A stretch of DNA of 29,539 bases from JAUWVG01 sp964633715 (lineage in GTDB: Bacteria > Acidobacteriota > Aminicenantia > Aminicenantales > Aminicenantaceae), in assembly GCA_964633715.1 (NCBI GenBank), contig CAZWHQ010000048.1, positions 1 to 29,539 on the forward strand, in the 5' to 3' direction. Position numbers and translations under genes: made by a program. A model generated the notes under the pieces. It worked only from the letters and a program-made list of their open reading frames with translations. It did not search any database and was not told the DNA's origin. This document shows, one piece after another, positions 1-6,267 of the stretch. Numbering within the stretch: the first letter of the stretch is position 1; the number at the start of each line of letters is the position of its first letter.

Positions 1-1267
1 AGGGATTGAGTTTGGTGGCTTTCTTTAAATTTTTCTGCGCTTTTTCGAAATGTTTCATTTTCCAGTAGATAATACCTGAGTTTATCAAAGCCGAGACATC
101 CTCAGGCTCCATTTCAAGGGAATGTTTGTATAAGGCTAAGGCTTCTTCGAATTCTTTTTTTCTGAAGTATATATCTCCCAACAGAGAGTAGGCTCTATAA
201 TCAACAACATTTGTTTTTATGGCCCTTTTCAGGTAGGGGAGGGCTCCATCCAATTTCCCCTTTTTAATCAGGAGCCTTCCCATATTCACATTGTTGTAAG
301 GACATTCAGGATCGAGAGAAAGAATTTTGTCATACTCACTAAAAGCCTTATTCAGGAGATTATACTTTTCATACAGGAAGCCGCGATTGTTGAAGTAACT
401 TCTGAAAGTAGGATCGAGTTTTAGGGCTTTTCTGTATAAGTCCACTGCCTGGTTCAATTCACCTTTTTCCCATTCTGCTTTTGAGCGATTGAACAAAACA
501 CCTGCATTTTCTTTTTCTTGGCTCGGTATATGGTTATCTGAGAGCAGCTCTTGGCAAAAATCTCTCAATTCATAGCCGAAATATTTATATTCGATAGGAG
601 TAAAACCTCCTTCGACCGAATGGGCTATAGTGATAAGATCCATCTTTATGTCTTTCTTTTTTAGTATATTGACAAACTCTTTGGGTTCGATCCATGGCTT
701 TTTTTTATCAAGGATATCTGAAAAAAGCCTCTGCCGAGCAGACTTATAGACAAAATAGTCACAATCTATGTCCAGCAAAACCTCTTCTTCAAACCTAGGG
801 AGAGCGTCGATATTGCATATGTTTAATGTTTGATTGAACAATTTGCCTTTTACAATATTGTTTGAATATAAAACTTCTTTTGCATAAAACTTATCTTTTT
901 TAGCAAGGGATTTGAGATACTTTTGAAACCATTTTCTTGTCTTATTAAAGTCAATATCAGGTACAACCCACCAGAATTCTCTGATTAAACCGTCTCTTAT
1001 GGCCGCGTATATATAATTGCCTATATCGACTAGGTTATAAAAATCTTTGTTTGTCAGATTCCAATTTTGTCTCACCTCGAACATCCTGTTGAATTCAGAG
1101 ATGCTCTTTGCTTCGAGAATTTCCAAAGGATCTTTCTGAGGTATAGTGACTGCATCCAGATGAGCATCCACATGGACGAGTGTTCTGTCTTTAATGCCTT
1201 TTTCCTTCCAGACTGAGAGGGCATCGTTATGGTTTTCCATCAAAAGGATGCCGTTTAGATTTGACAA
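1..1267 (-). CDS. UPF0489 (arginase-fold) protein fused to C-terminal TPR repeats, 3' end beyond the window
   Basis: This is an open frame that runs off the left edge. I place the start at the TTG at 1267: GAGG (1275-1278) lies seven bases upstream, and the extra residues complete the first strand before the conserved ENHN (His13). The ATG at 1240 would cut that strand. The N-terminal half carries the metal-ligand pattern of the arginase fold: His13, HVDAHLD (residues 32-38), DIDCDYF (166-172) and a later EGGFTP segment. This is the pattern of the UPF0489 family, some members of which are peptide arginases that turn arginine into ornithine in RiPPs. From about residue 260 to the edge there are at least four TPR units, which usually bind proteins or peptides. 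The start overlaps the upstream radical SAM gene by 13 bases, so the two are probably co-translated. Substrate is unknown. The family call is firm; peptide arginase activity is inference. Confidence 0.8.
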   Translation of the reverse strand, partial: MSNLNGILLMENHNDALSVWKEKGIKDRTLVHVDAHLDAVTIPQKDPLEILEAKSISEFNRMFEVRQNWNLTNKDFYNLVDIGNYIYAAIRDGLIREFWWVVPDIDFNKTRKWFQKYLKSLAKKDKFYAKEVLYSNNIVKGKLFNQTLNICNIDALPRFEEEVLLDIDCDYFVYKSARQRLFSDILDKKKPWIEPKEFVNILKKKDIKMDLITIAHSVEGGFTPIEYKYFGYELRDFCQELLSDNHIPSQEKENAGVLFNRSKAEWEKGELNQAVDLYRKALKLDPTFRSYFNNRGFLYEKYNLLNKAFSEYDKILSLDPECPYNNVNMGRLLIKKGKLDGALPYLKRAIKTNVVDYRAYSLLGDIYFRKKEFEEALALYKHSLEMEPEDVSALINSGIIYWKMKHFEKAQKNLKKATKLNP

Positions 1268-2901
1268 TCTATATCCTCTTTTTTAATGCTTGCCCTTTTT
1301 AAATTCTCTTTTGTTTGAAATATAAAGTTCTCACATTGCACAATTTTATCGACAAAGGATTTGAATATTTCTCCGCTATCTAGGTTATCAAAACCTTTTT
1401 GCTTTCCTTCGATAAGTATCCTTTTCAATATAGATCTTGGGATTCTTCGCAATTCGAGGGGTTTCAAATAGAGTTCGGGCTCCAGTCTTTTTATTTCTGT
1501 AGCTCCTTTTTTTTGAAGACGGGAAACTGGAGCCCAGAGGGAGATAATCTCTTCTGTCAATTGATCTATTTTTAATTGATAGCTGCAGGCAAATTTTATT
1601 AAAACCTCATAGACAATATCCACATTTTTGTCTTCGAATTCATAGCTCATGGAATCCTGGATGTTTGTCCATTTCCCGCTGCGCCGCATCCCATCACCAT
1701 ATGAAGTCCCAGCAAAGAGGCCAAGCCTGTTGTATATTTTTTGGGGATCAAAACAGAACGTATCGAATTCCTCTAGAAATATTATGTTTGCTACAAGTTC
1801 ATTTATAGTCGTTCGGGGATCGAACATGATGAAATCGACTGTAATACCGATGTCGTTGTCTTCTAAAAGCCGGATGGCCTGTTTGTTCTGCTCCACAGTG
1901 ATCCCTTTATTGAATCTTTTTAAAACACTGTCATTTCCGCTTTCTACACCCAGCTCTACCCCAAACATTCCGTTTTCTTTGAGAAATGGCAGGTCTTTTG
2001 CACATTGAATGACTTGGTCTGCTCTGGTCGTGCAATAGAAGGGCAGCTTTATGTTTCTTGTTTTCAACTCATCTATTACAGCTCTAACCATATTCATATT
2101 CTTTAGGAAATTGTCATCAAGGACATCGATGTATCCTTTCTTCTGTCTTTTTATCACCTCTTCTATTTCATCGACGATATTTACTGCCGAGCGCATTCTC
2201 ACCCTATTTTGGGAATAACCGCTGTAATAGGCGGGGATAGAGCAAAATGAACACTTGTGAGTGCACCCCCTGCTGGTCACTATATACACCGGGGGGAGAT
2301 TTGCCTGATTGGCTGGGTTATCCGCATTCACTCCGTACTCCAAAAGGGAAGGCAAAAGGTTTCTGGCAGGAAAGGGAATCTCATCGAGGTTTTTGATCAG
2401 AGGCCTCATGGGATTTACTCTTATTTGTCCGTTTTCCCTGTAAGAAATCCCCAGTATTTTTTTTAGCGGTTTTTTTTCCTTGAGCGCCTTAACCAGCTCG
2501 TAAAATGTTTTCTCACCTTCCCCTCTGACCACGATGTCTATAGCAGGGAAGACTTTTAATATCTCTAGATGGGTAGCCGTGGCATGATGTCCTCCAATCA
2601 CAATTTTTACATCTTGATTATTATCTTTGATCTTTTTCGCGATCTCCATGGAGTTATAGACATCAAATCCAAAAACTGAAATACCCACGATATGAAAGGC
2701 ACCTTTATGTGCCAAATTGACGATTTCGTTGATTGTCACCGTCTCTTTTTGATTGGAATCCAGTAATTCTATGTGATAACCTTTTTCCCTTAAAAAGGAG
2801 GCGATATAGGCAATCCCCAAGGCTTGACCCTTTCTGCGGTCAAAAGGATGGGAATGCGGGGGATTAATGATCAAGATTTTCGGAAATTCTGTAATTTTCA
2901 T
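1255..2901 (-). CDS. B12-binding-domain radical SAM enzyme (class B type)
   Basis: The 548-residue protein has a Rossmann-like cobalamin-binding domain at about residues 8-145 (INPPHSHPF start, GGHHAT at 103-108) and then a radical SAM barrel. The cluster motif is SRGCTHKCSFC, with Cys213, Cys217 and Cys220 binding the 4Fe-4S cluster. A typical GVESGNDSVLKRFNKG segment follows, and about 120 residues of unrecognised C-terminus. Enzymes of this family often methylate unactivated carbon or phosphorus, but many do other radical chemistry. Its ATG overlaps the stop of the upstream McjB-like gene as ATGA, and its end overlaps the UPF0489 gene. It is therefore the middle gene of a coupled three-gene unit. 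The context suggests a peptide or small-molecule substrate. The family is certain, the reaction is not. Confidence 0.9.
   Translation of the reverse strand: MKITEFPKILIINPPHSHPFDRRKGQALGIAYIASFLREKGYHIELLDSNQKETVTINEIVNLAHKGAFHIVGISVFGFDVYNSMEIAKKIKDNNQDVKIVIGGHHATATHLEILKVFPAIDIVVRGEGEKTFYELVKALKEKKPLKKILGISYRENGQIRVNPMRPLIKNLDEIPFPARNLLPSLLEYGVNADNPANQANLPPVYIVTSRGCTHKCSFCSIPAYYSGYSQNRVRMRSAVNIVDEIEEVIKRQKKGYIDVLDDNFLKNMNMVRAVIDELKTRNIKLPFYCTTRADQVIQCAKDLPFLKENGMFGVELGVESGNDSVLKRFNKGITVEQNKQAIRLLEDNDIGITVDFIMFDPRTTINELVANIIFLEEFDTFCFDPQKIYNRLGLFAGTSYGDGMRRSGKWTNIQDSMSYEFEDKNVDIVYEVLIKFACSYQLKIDQLTEEIISLWAPVSRLQKKGATEIKRLEPELYLKPLELRRIPRSILKRILIEGKQKGFDNLDSGEIFKSFVDKIVQCENFIFQTKENLKRASIKKEDIDCQI
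1274..1279 (-). promoter_or_regulatory. Shine-Dalgarno deciding the TTG start of the UPF0489-TPR gene
   Basis: On the minus strand this reads AGAGGA, with seven bases between GAGG and the TTG at 1267-1265. No comparable site precedes the ATG at 1240. The site lies inside the 3' end of the radical SAM gene. Confidence 0.6.
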
Positions 2902-3353
2902 TCTGCCAATGGATATTTGTGTACGGTTTCATACTCCTCTTCGATAAAATCCTCTCCGACAATGTCAACCCAACAATGACCTAAAAATGATGGATCTAGA
3001 ATACATTTTCCTTGATTTGCAGGAATGCCAAAATTGATTTGGGCAGGAAATCCGTATTTTCTCAGGATATAACAGAGCACAGCCGATCGAGTGAGGCAGG
3101 TATTGCGAAACCCTAACTTTCCCAGAATCCTGAAATAAAGGCTGACATACCGTGCTATTTTTTCCTTTTCCATTGTTATGAAGCTGGGCTGGTGTTTATT
3201 GTTGAGCCTGTCAAAGAATATCTTCTTTTGTGCAGGAAATAGGGACGCCGGGAATCTTAAAGAGGCGAAAAATATATGAAAAAAGAGTCTCATATCACTG
3301 TAAAAAAGAATTTTTTGTGGAACGTGTCCTAAAATAGACATCATCTCCTTCAT
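2898..3353 (-). CDS. McjB-like Transglut_core3 cysteine protease (lasso-peptide B2 family)
   Basis: The 151-residue protein matches the C-terminal peptidase domain of McjB/B2 proteins, which cut leader peptides off RiPP precursors. The pattern seen is NTCLTRSAVL (Cys86), a FPAQINFGI strand, then HCWVD with His126 and Asp130. These are the expected Cys-His-Asp triad. The length suits a stand-alone B2 protein. No leader-binding PqqD/B1 domain is fused to it, and no lasso cyclase (asparagine synthetase type) lies in the window, so it is not evidence for a lasso peptide as such. It is first in a leftward operon and shares an ATGA junction with the radical SAM gene. The start is uncertain: Met1, Met4 and Met5 are all possible, and an AAGGAG sequence sits between Met1 and Met4. 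Alternatively it could be a transglutaminase-like hydrolase with another substrate. Confidence 0.8.
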   Translation of the reverse strand: MKEMMSILGHVPQKILFYSDMRLFFHIFFASLRFPASLFPAQKKIFFDRLNNKHQPSFITMEKEKIARYVSLYFRILGKLGFRNTCLTRSAVLCYILRKYGFPAQINFGIPANQGKCILDPSFLGHCWVDIVGEDFIEEEYETVHKYPLAE

Positions 3354-3380
3354 TGACTTACAAATGGCAAACTAATACTC

Positions 3381-3411
3381 ATTAAAGGCACAATATTTTG
3401 TGCTCTGTCAA
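3381..3411 (-). promoter_or_regulatory. Possible promoter of the McjB-like/radical SAM/UPF0489 operon
   Basis: On the minus strand a perfect TTGACA (3411-3406) is followed after 19 bases by TTTAAT (3386-3381), one mismatch from TATAAT. The spacing is longer than ideal. The spacer holds a 16-base dyad. Confidence 0.35.
3388..3403. promoter_or_regulatory. 16-base dyad, candidate operator between divergent genes
   Basis: GCACAA-TATT-TTGTGC is a perfect 6-base inverted repeat with a 4-base centre. It lies in the spacer of the possible leftward promoter and just upstream of the rightward small ORF, where a repressor could act on both. Its core (CAAAATATTGT on the minus strand) recurs upstream of the Wza-type gene at 29453-29463. 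It could also be a chance AT-rich palindrome. Confidence 0.4.
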
Positions 3412-3415
3412 TAAA

Positions 3416-3604
3416 ATGCACCTTATAGCCGCAATTGTCAACTTTATAGGGAGCCTTGGCTTCCTTCTCCGAGCAAATGGTGACATGGAGGGCTTATTAT
3501 GGCAATCCCCTTTAGAGGTGGTTTTGACCCTCATCGCAGCCCTTGACAATACGTGGATTAGGGCATATTTTACTGCCAGATATTATAGGAGGGTAGAGAC
3601 ATGA
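3416..3604 (+). CDS. Small hydrophobic protein of unknown function
   Basis: The 62-residue ORF starts at ATG 3416. A TTG at 3398 would add six residues but lies in the dyad. Two hydrophobic stretches (about residues 2-18 and 28-44) are separated by a short polar RANGDME linker, so a membrane hairpin is likely. The end is basic (RYYRR). I recognise no family. It is divergent from the McjB-like operon, and its TGA overlaps the ATG at 3601 as ATGA, which suggests coupling to the next ORF. No clear Shine-Dalgarno precedes either start. It could be a RiPP-associated membrane or immunity peptide, or a non-coding chance ORF. The coupled junction and the good ribosome site of the next gene argue mildly for it being real. 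Confidence 0.4.
   Translation: MHLIAAIVNFIGSLGFLLRANGDMEGLLWQSPLEVVLTLIAALDNTWIRAYFTARYYRRVET
3588..3593 (+). promoter_or_regulatory. Strong Shine-Dalgarno before the ATG at 3601
   Basis: AGGAGG lies seven bases before ATG 3601. It is one of the best ribosome-binding sites in the window and shows that the true start of the gap-interrupted gene is 3601. It sits inside the 3' end of the 62-residue ORF. Confidence 0.6.
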
Positions 3605-3856
3605 AAAAAAAACTATGTGATTTACTCATTATTGGTGCCGCCATNNNNNNNNNNNNNNNNNNNNNNNNNNNNNNNNNNNNNNNNNNNNNNNNNNNNNNNN
3701 NNNNNNNNNNNNNNNNNNNNNNNNNNNNNNNNNNNNNNNNNNNNAGAATCAGGCTGTGGTCACTGGCAGTTGTTTAATTATAAAATTTCGGCTGATGAGA
3801 TGGAAAAGCGTAAAGAAGAAGAAAAGGACCCAAATCTCCCTACAGAAGATGTTTAA
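3601..3856 (+). CDS. Small gene interrupted by an assembly gap, possible peptide precursor
   Basis: ATG 3601 has a strong AGGAGG site and reads MKKKLCDLLIIGAA before the gap. After the gap, an open frame from 3746 encodes about 36 residues, beginning ESGCGHWQLF, ending in a very charged EKRKEEEKDPNLPTEDV tail and stopping with TAA at 3856. As drawn, the two frames do not match. However, 100 Ns is a placeholder length, so the true frame relation is unknown. They may be one gene or two. The N-terminus resembles the start of a signal peptide or a membrane segment; the tail is soluble. The gene is coupled to the hydrophobic ORF and diverges from a McjB/radical SAM/arginase-like operon, so a RiPP precursor role is worth testing. 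A small secreted protein unrelated to that operon is equally possible. Confidence 0.4.
3645..3744. other. Scaffold gap of 100 Ns
   Basis: Exactly 100 undetermined bases, the usual placeholder for a gap of unknown size. It falls within the small gene that starts at 3601, so that gene's length and frame are unknown. Confidence 0.98.
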
Positions 3857-5307
3857 AAGACAACAAAAATAGGATTTGACACCACAAGCCTGTCTCTTGA
3901 ATCCCGTGCATCGAGACGATAATAAATCTTCCTGCTGGATTTTGAAATTTCATCCAAAAAATTGATTTTTAAGGGAGTTTCTCCTGAGATTTCTTTTAAA
4001 AGCTTTCCATCTCGAACAATCCTGACTTTTAATGGATTCACCTCTCGTGGATCATCCGTAGAAAGAAGTATATGGATCTGAGGAGCACTGATAATCTGGA
4101 TCTCTTCACCCATAACTGCTTTTTGACTAGATTCGGAATCAGAAATATAAAATTCTTCGAGCCTCAGCCTTGGCAGATCCACGTCCCCTCGATAGGCATA
4201 CATCCTTCCTTTCTTTGAGGCCTCTAAAATATCTTCTTTTGATTTTTTTTTGACTAGAAAAACAGTCGGAAAATTTCCTAATTTTTCTCCGGCATGGCCT
4301 TCCTCGTGAAAGTCTGCCGTAGATATGCCCCAGATAGGTTTTTCTCTTTTTCCCTCACAGTATTCCAGTAAAATCTGGTCCCATAGTCCGCCGGGTTCTG
4401 TGATCGTTATTCCTTCTGCGTACAAAGCAGCAAAACCGGTGTATCCTTTGGATTCGGACAATACCTGAGGGTAAGGGGCTGTTTCCCTAAATACAGGTCC
4501 CAATTTTTGTTGACCTGATTTTGTTTCCGGATGATTCCAGAAAACAAGACCTCCTCGAGAATTAACATAATCTATCAGCAACTGGTGGGGGGCAATTCCT
4601 TGATATCCTTGATAAGGAGAATAGAGGGACTTTTTTGAAATGAAATTATTGACACTCAGCAGAAAACAAAAAACAACCAAAAGAATACCCGAATACCTGA
4701 CAATCCATCTCCTTTTTTTCCTCAGCACAATAAAATAAAGTGCCACGGCCAGAAAAAAAAGACCTAGAAAAAAGACCGGGATGTGAAATTTTGAAACAGC
4801 CTTATTATGGATAATCGGTAGATCCTCATAATCCTTTTCCTTCTCGAACCCGACGATCAGCAAATGTTTTTCATAATCGCAAAGAGTCAGGTTTTTTTTG
4901 AATAAACTCCCCTTCCAGTAGTAAAAAGGGCTGGATTCGGTTCCTGGAATCAAAATCATTTCAGGGAATTGGTTTGAAGCCGTTTGGATCTGGCTTAAAT
5001 AACTTTTAACTCCATTTTTTAAGAGGGAAGACCTGTTTTCTTTTTTTTTAAAAATAGAGCGAAGAGGCCATAATCCAAATTCAACAGTTTGCAGGTCGTG
5101 TTCGTTGAGAAAAAGAACATTAAAACCTCTCTTTTTGGCCAGTTTGATGACGTATTCGAGCGAGTGAGACCCATCGCTAAAATCGGTGCGAAGATCTATT
5201 AGACCAGAAATCTGGAAGTAATCCTGGGGCTCTCCGTTGGCTGGAATTATTCCAACGATGGTAAACAGAGTTAAAACTAGAGATAAAACACAAATTTTTT
5301 TTGTCAT
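3853..5307 (-). CDS. Exported PHP-fold protein with an internal membrane hairpin and degenerate motif I
   Basis: The 484-residue protein starts with a signal peptide or anchor (residues 5-22). PHP-fold landmarks follow: DLRTDFSDG (38-46), NEHD (68-71), GTES (122-125), NHP (258-260) and ADFH (331-334). The normal first motif is HxHTxxSDG; here both histidines are replaced (Asp38 and Arg40). The later metal ligands are kept, so metal binding may be altered or partial. Two transmembrane helices (about 176-195 and 203-222) joined by RKKRR interrupt the domain. By the positive-inside rule, both PHP halves would face the periplasm. PHP proteins are phosphoesterases; CpsB-type PHP phosphatases act on BY-kinases, but the predicted location argues against that here. 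The stop overlaps the stop of the converging small ORF. The C-terminal 100 residues look like a beta-rich domain. The reaction is unknown. Confidence 0.75.
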   Translation of the reverse strand: MTKKICVLSLVLTLFTIVGIIPANGEPQDYFQISGLIDLRTDFSDGSHSLEYVIKLAKKRGFNVLFLNEHDLQTVEFGLWPLRSIFKKKENRSSLLKNGVKSYLSQIQTASNQFPEMILIPGTESSPFYYWKGSLFKKNLTLCDYEKHLLIVGFEKEKDYEDLPIIHNKAVSKFHIPVFFLGLFFLAVALYFIVLRKKRRWIVRYSGILLVVFCFLLSVNNFISKKSLYSPYQGYQGIAPHQLLIDYVNSRGGLVFWNHPETKSGQQKLGPVFRETAPYPQVLSESKGYTGFAALYAEGITITEPGGLWDQILLEYCEGKREKPIWGISTADFHEEGHAGEKLGNFPTVFLVKKKSKEDILEASKKGRMYAYRGDVDLPRLRLEEFYISDSESSQKAVMGEEIQIISAPQIHILLSTDDPREVNPLKVRIVRDGKLLKEISGETPLKINFLDEISKSSRKIYYRLDARDSRDRLVVSNPIFVVF

Positions 5308-5352
5308 CAGATTCTGGTTTAATAATTTTATCAGATATTGTACGAAAAAAAA

Positions 5353-5380
5353 ATAATATCATCTGTTCGATATTATGCAA
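5353..5380 (-). promoter_or_regulatory. Possible promoter of the PHP gene
   Basis: On the minus strand TTGCAT (5380-5375) is followed after 16 bases by TATTAT (5358-5353). The -35 is poor. The leader to the ATG at 5307 is long and has no clear Shine-Dalgarno. Confidence 0.3.
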
Positions 5381-5396
5381 AAACCAACCTATTCAT

Positions 5397-5425
5397 TTGA
5401 CTTACTTTTAAAGTTGAGATATATT
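5397..5425 (+). promoter_or_regulatory. Sigma-70-like promoter of the ATPase/HD-GYP/aminotransferase operon
   Basis: TTGACT (5397-5402), a 17-base spacer and TATATT (5420-5425) give one mismatch per hexamer at ideal spacing. The predicted start of transcription leaves a leader of about 30 bases without a visible Shine-Dalgarno before the ATG at 5460. Confidence 0.65.
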
Positions 5426-5459
5426 TTTTTCGAAAGTTACATTTCTGCCTTTATTTTTA

Positions 5460-6263
5460 ATGTACGAATCATATTGGGAGTTAAAAGAAAAACCTTTTGA
5501 AAACACACCGGATCCTCGTTTTTTGTATTTTTCGTCTGAGCATATAGAAGCTTTTTCTCGTTTGATATATACTGTTGATGAAAAAAAGGGTGCAACCCTA
5601 TTGACAGGTGAATACGGCTGTGGCAAAACGGTATTGAGCCGATTGCTGTTCGAAAAATTACCTTCTGACAAATATAATGTGGCATTGGTGACCAATCCGT
5701 TATTGAACTCAATAGAACTTCTCGGAGAAATCTGTTTTCAATTAGATATTGACCTGCAGGGAAGGGCTCCAAAAAGCCAGATCCTCAGAGAACTGAATGA
5801 ATATCTATTCCACAACATGAAAAACGGAAAAGAAACGGTTGTCATCATAGATGAAGCACAGGCCATTAAGAAGTTATCGGCATTCGAAGAGCTGCGTTTA
5901 CTCCTGAATTTCCAGCTAAACAATAAATTTTTGCTGACTCTCATCCTTATCGGACAGCCTGAGTTAAGGGAGATCATTAATAAATTAAAACAATTTAAAC
6001 AAAGGATCACTATGCAGTATCACCTCAATCCTTTAAATATGGATAATACGGATAGGTACATCCACCATAGGTTAAAAGTTGCCGGAGTCATTCGAAGAAT
6101 TTTTTCAGATGAGGCCATAAGTTTAATTTGGAACAATTCAGAAGGAATTCCCAGAGTTGTAAACACGATATGTGATACATGTTTGCTCATGGGTTATTCT
6201 GAAAAAACCTCTGAAGTAAACTCAGAGATTGCTGAAAAGGCCGTCCGCTACTTGGAGCAATAA
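5460..6263 (+). CDS. ExeA-like AAA ATPase of the exopolysaccharide/secretion type
   Basis: The 267-residue protein begins MYESYWELKEKPFENTPDPRF, the typical opening of ExeA/GspA-type ATPases and of the ATPases found beside exosortase-type exopolysaccharide loci. It has Walker A GEYGCGKT (50-57), Walker B VVIIDEAQ (127-134), a LIGQPEL sensor-1 strand (163-169) and GIPRVVN (229-235) as the sensor-2 region. The C-terminal peptidoglycan-binding domain of ExeA is missing, as in the exopolysaccharide version. It is likely cytosolic or membrane-associated and powers or regulates assembly of an envelope machine. It is the first gene of the rightward operon. The HD-GYP gene follows after four bases. 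The start agrees with the family despite the lack of a ribosome site. No exosortase is visible in the window. Confidence 0.88.
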   Translation: MYESYWELKEKPFENTPDPRFLYFSSEHIEAFSRLIYTVDEKKGATLLTGEYGCGKTVLSRLLFEKLPSDKYNVALVTNPLLNSIELLGEICFQLDIDLQGRAPKSQILRELNEYLFHNMKNGKETVVIIDEAQAIKKLSAFEELRLLLNFQLNNKFLLTLILIGQPELREIINKLKQFKQRITMQYHLNPLNMDNTDRYIHHRLKVAGVIRRIFSDEAISLIWNNSEGIPRVVNTICDTCLLMGYSEKTSEVNSEIAEKAVRYLEQ

Positions 6264-6267
6264 TTTC

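Noticed and set aside
852..861. ACAATATTGT perfect palindrome resembling the 3.4 kb dyad core
   Set aside because: It lies inside the conserved UPF0489 coding frame, lacks the flanking GC/GTGC arms and is easily explained by AT-richness.
1649..2466. Rightward ORFs opposite the radical SAM gene, and similar ones opposite other genes
   Set aside because: They are antisense shadows of well-supported genes with no ribosome sites or recognisable domains.
2898..3353. Calling the left island a lasso-peptide cluster
   Set aside because: Only the B2-type protease is present. There is no asparagine-synthetase-like cyclase, B1/RRE protein or recognisable lasso precursor in the window.
3353..3381. Rightward promoter for the 62-residue ORF (TTGACT at 3353-3358)
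   Set aside because: The -35 is good but the sequence 17 bases on (TACTCA) is a poor -10, and other spacings are no better.
3853..5307. PHP protein as the CpsB-like phosphatase of the BY-kinase
   Set aside because: Signal peptide and membrane topology place the domain in the periplasm, away from the cytosolic kinase, and motif I is degenerate.
6229..6267. Longer N-terminus for the HD-GYP protein
   Set aside because: It starts at a TTG deep in the ATPase gene without a ribosome site, while ATG 6268 has GGAG at good spacing.
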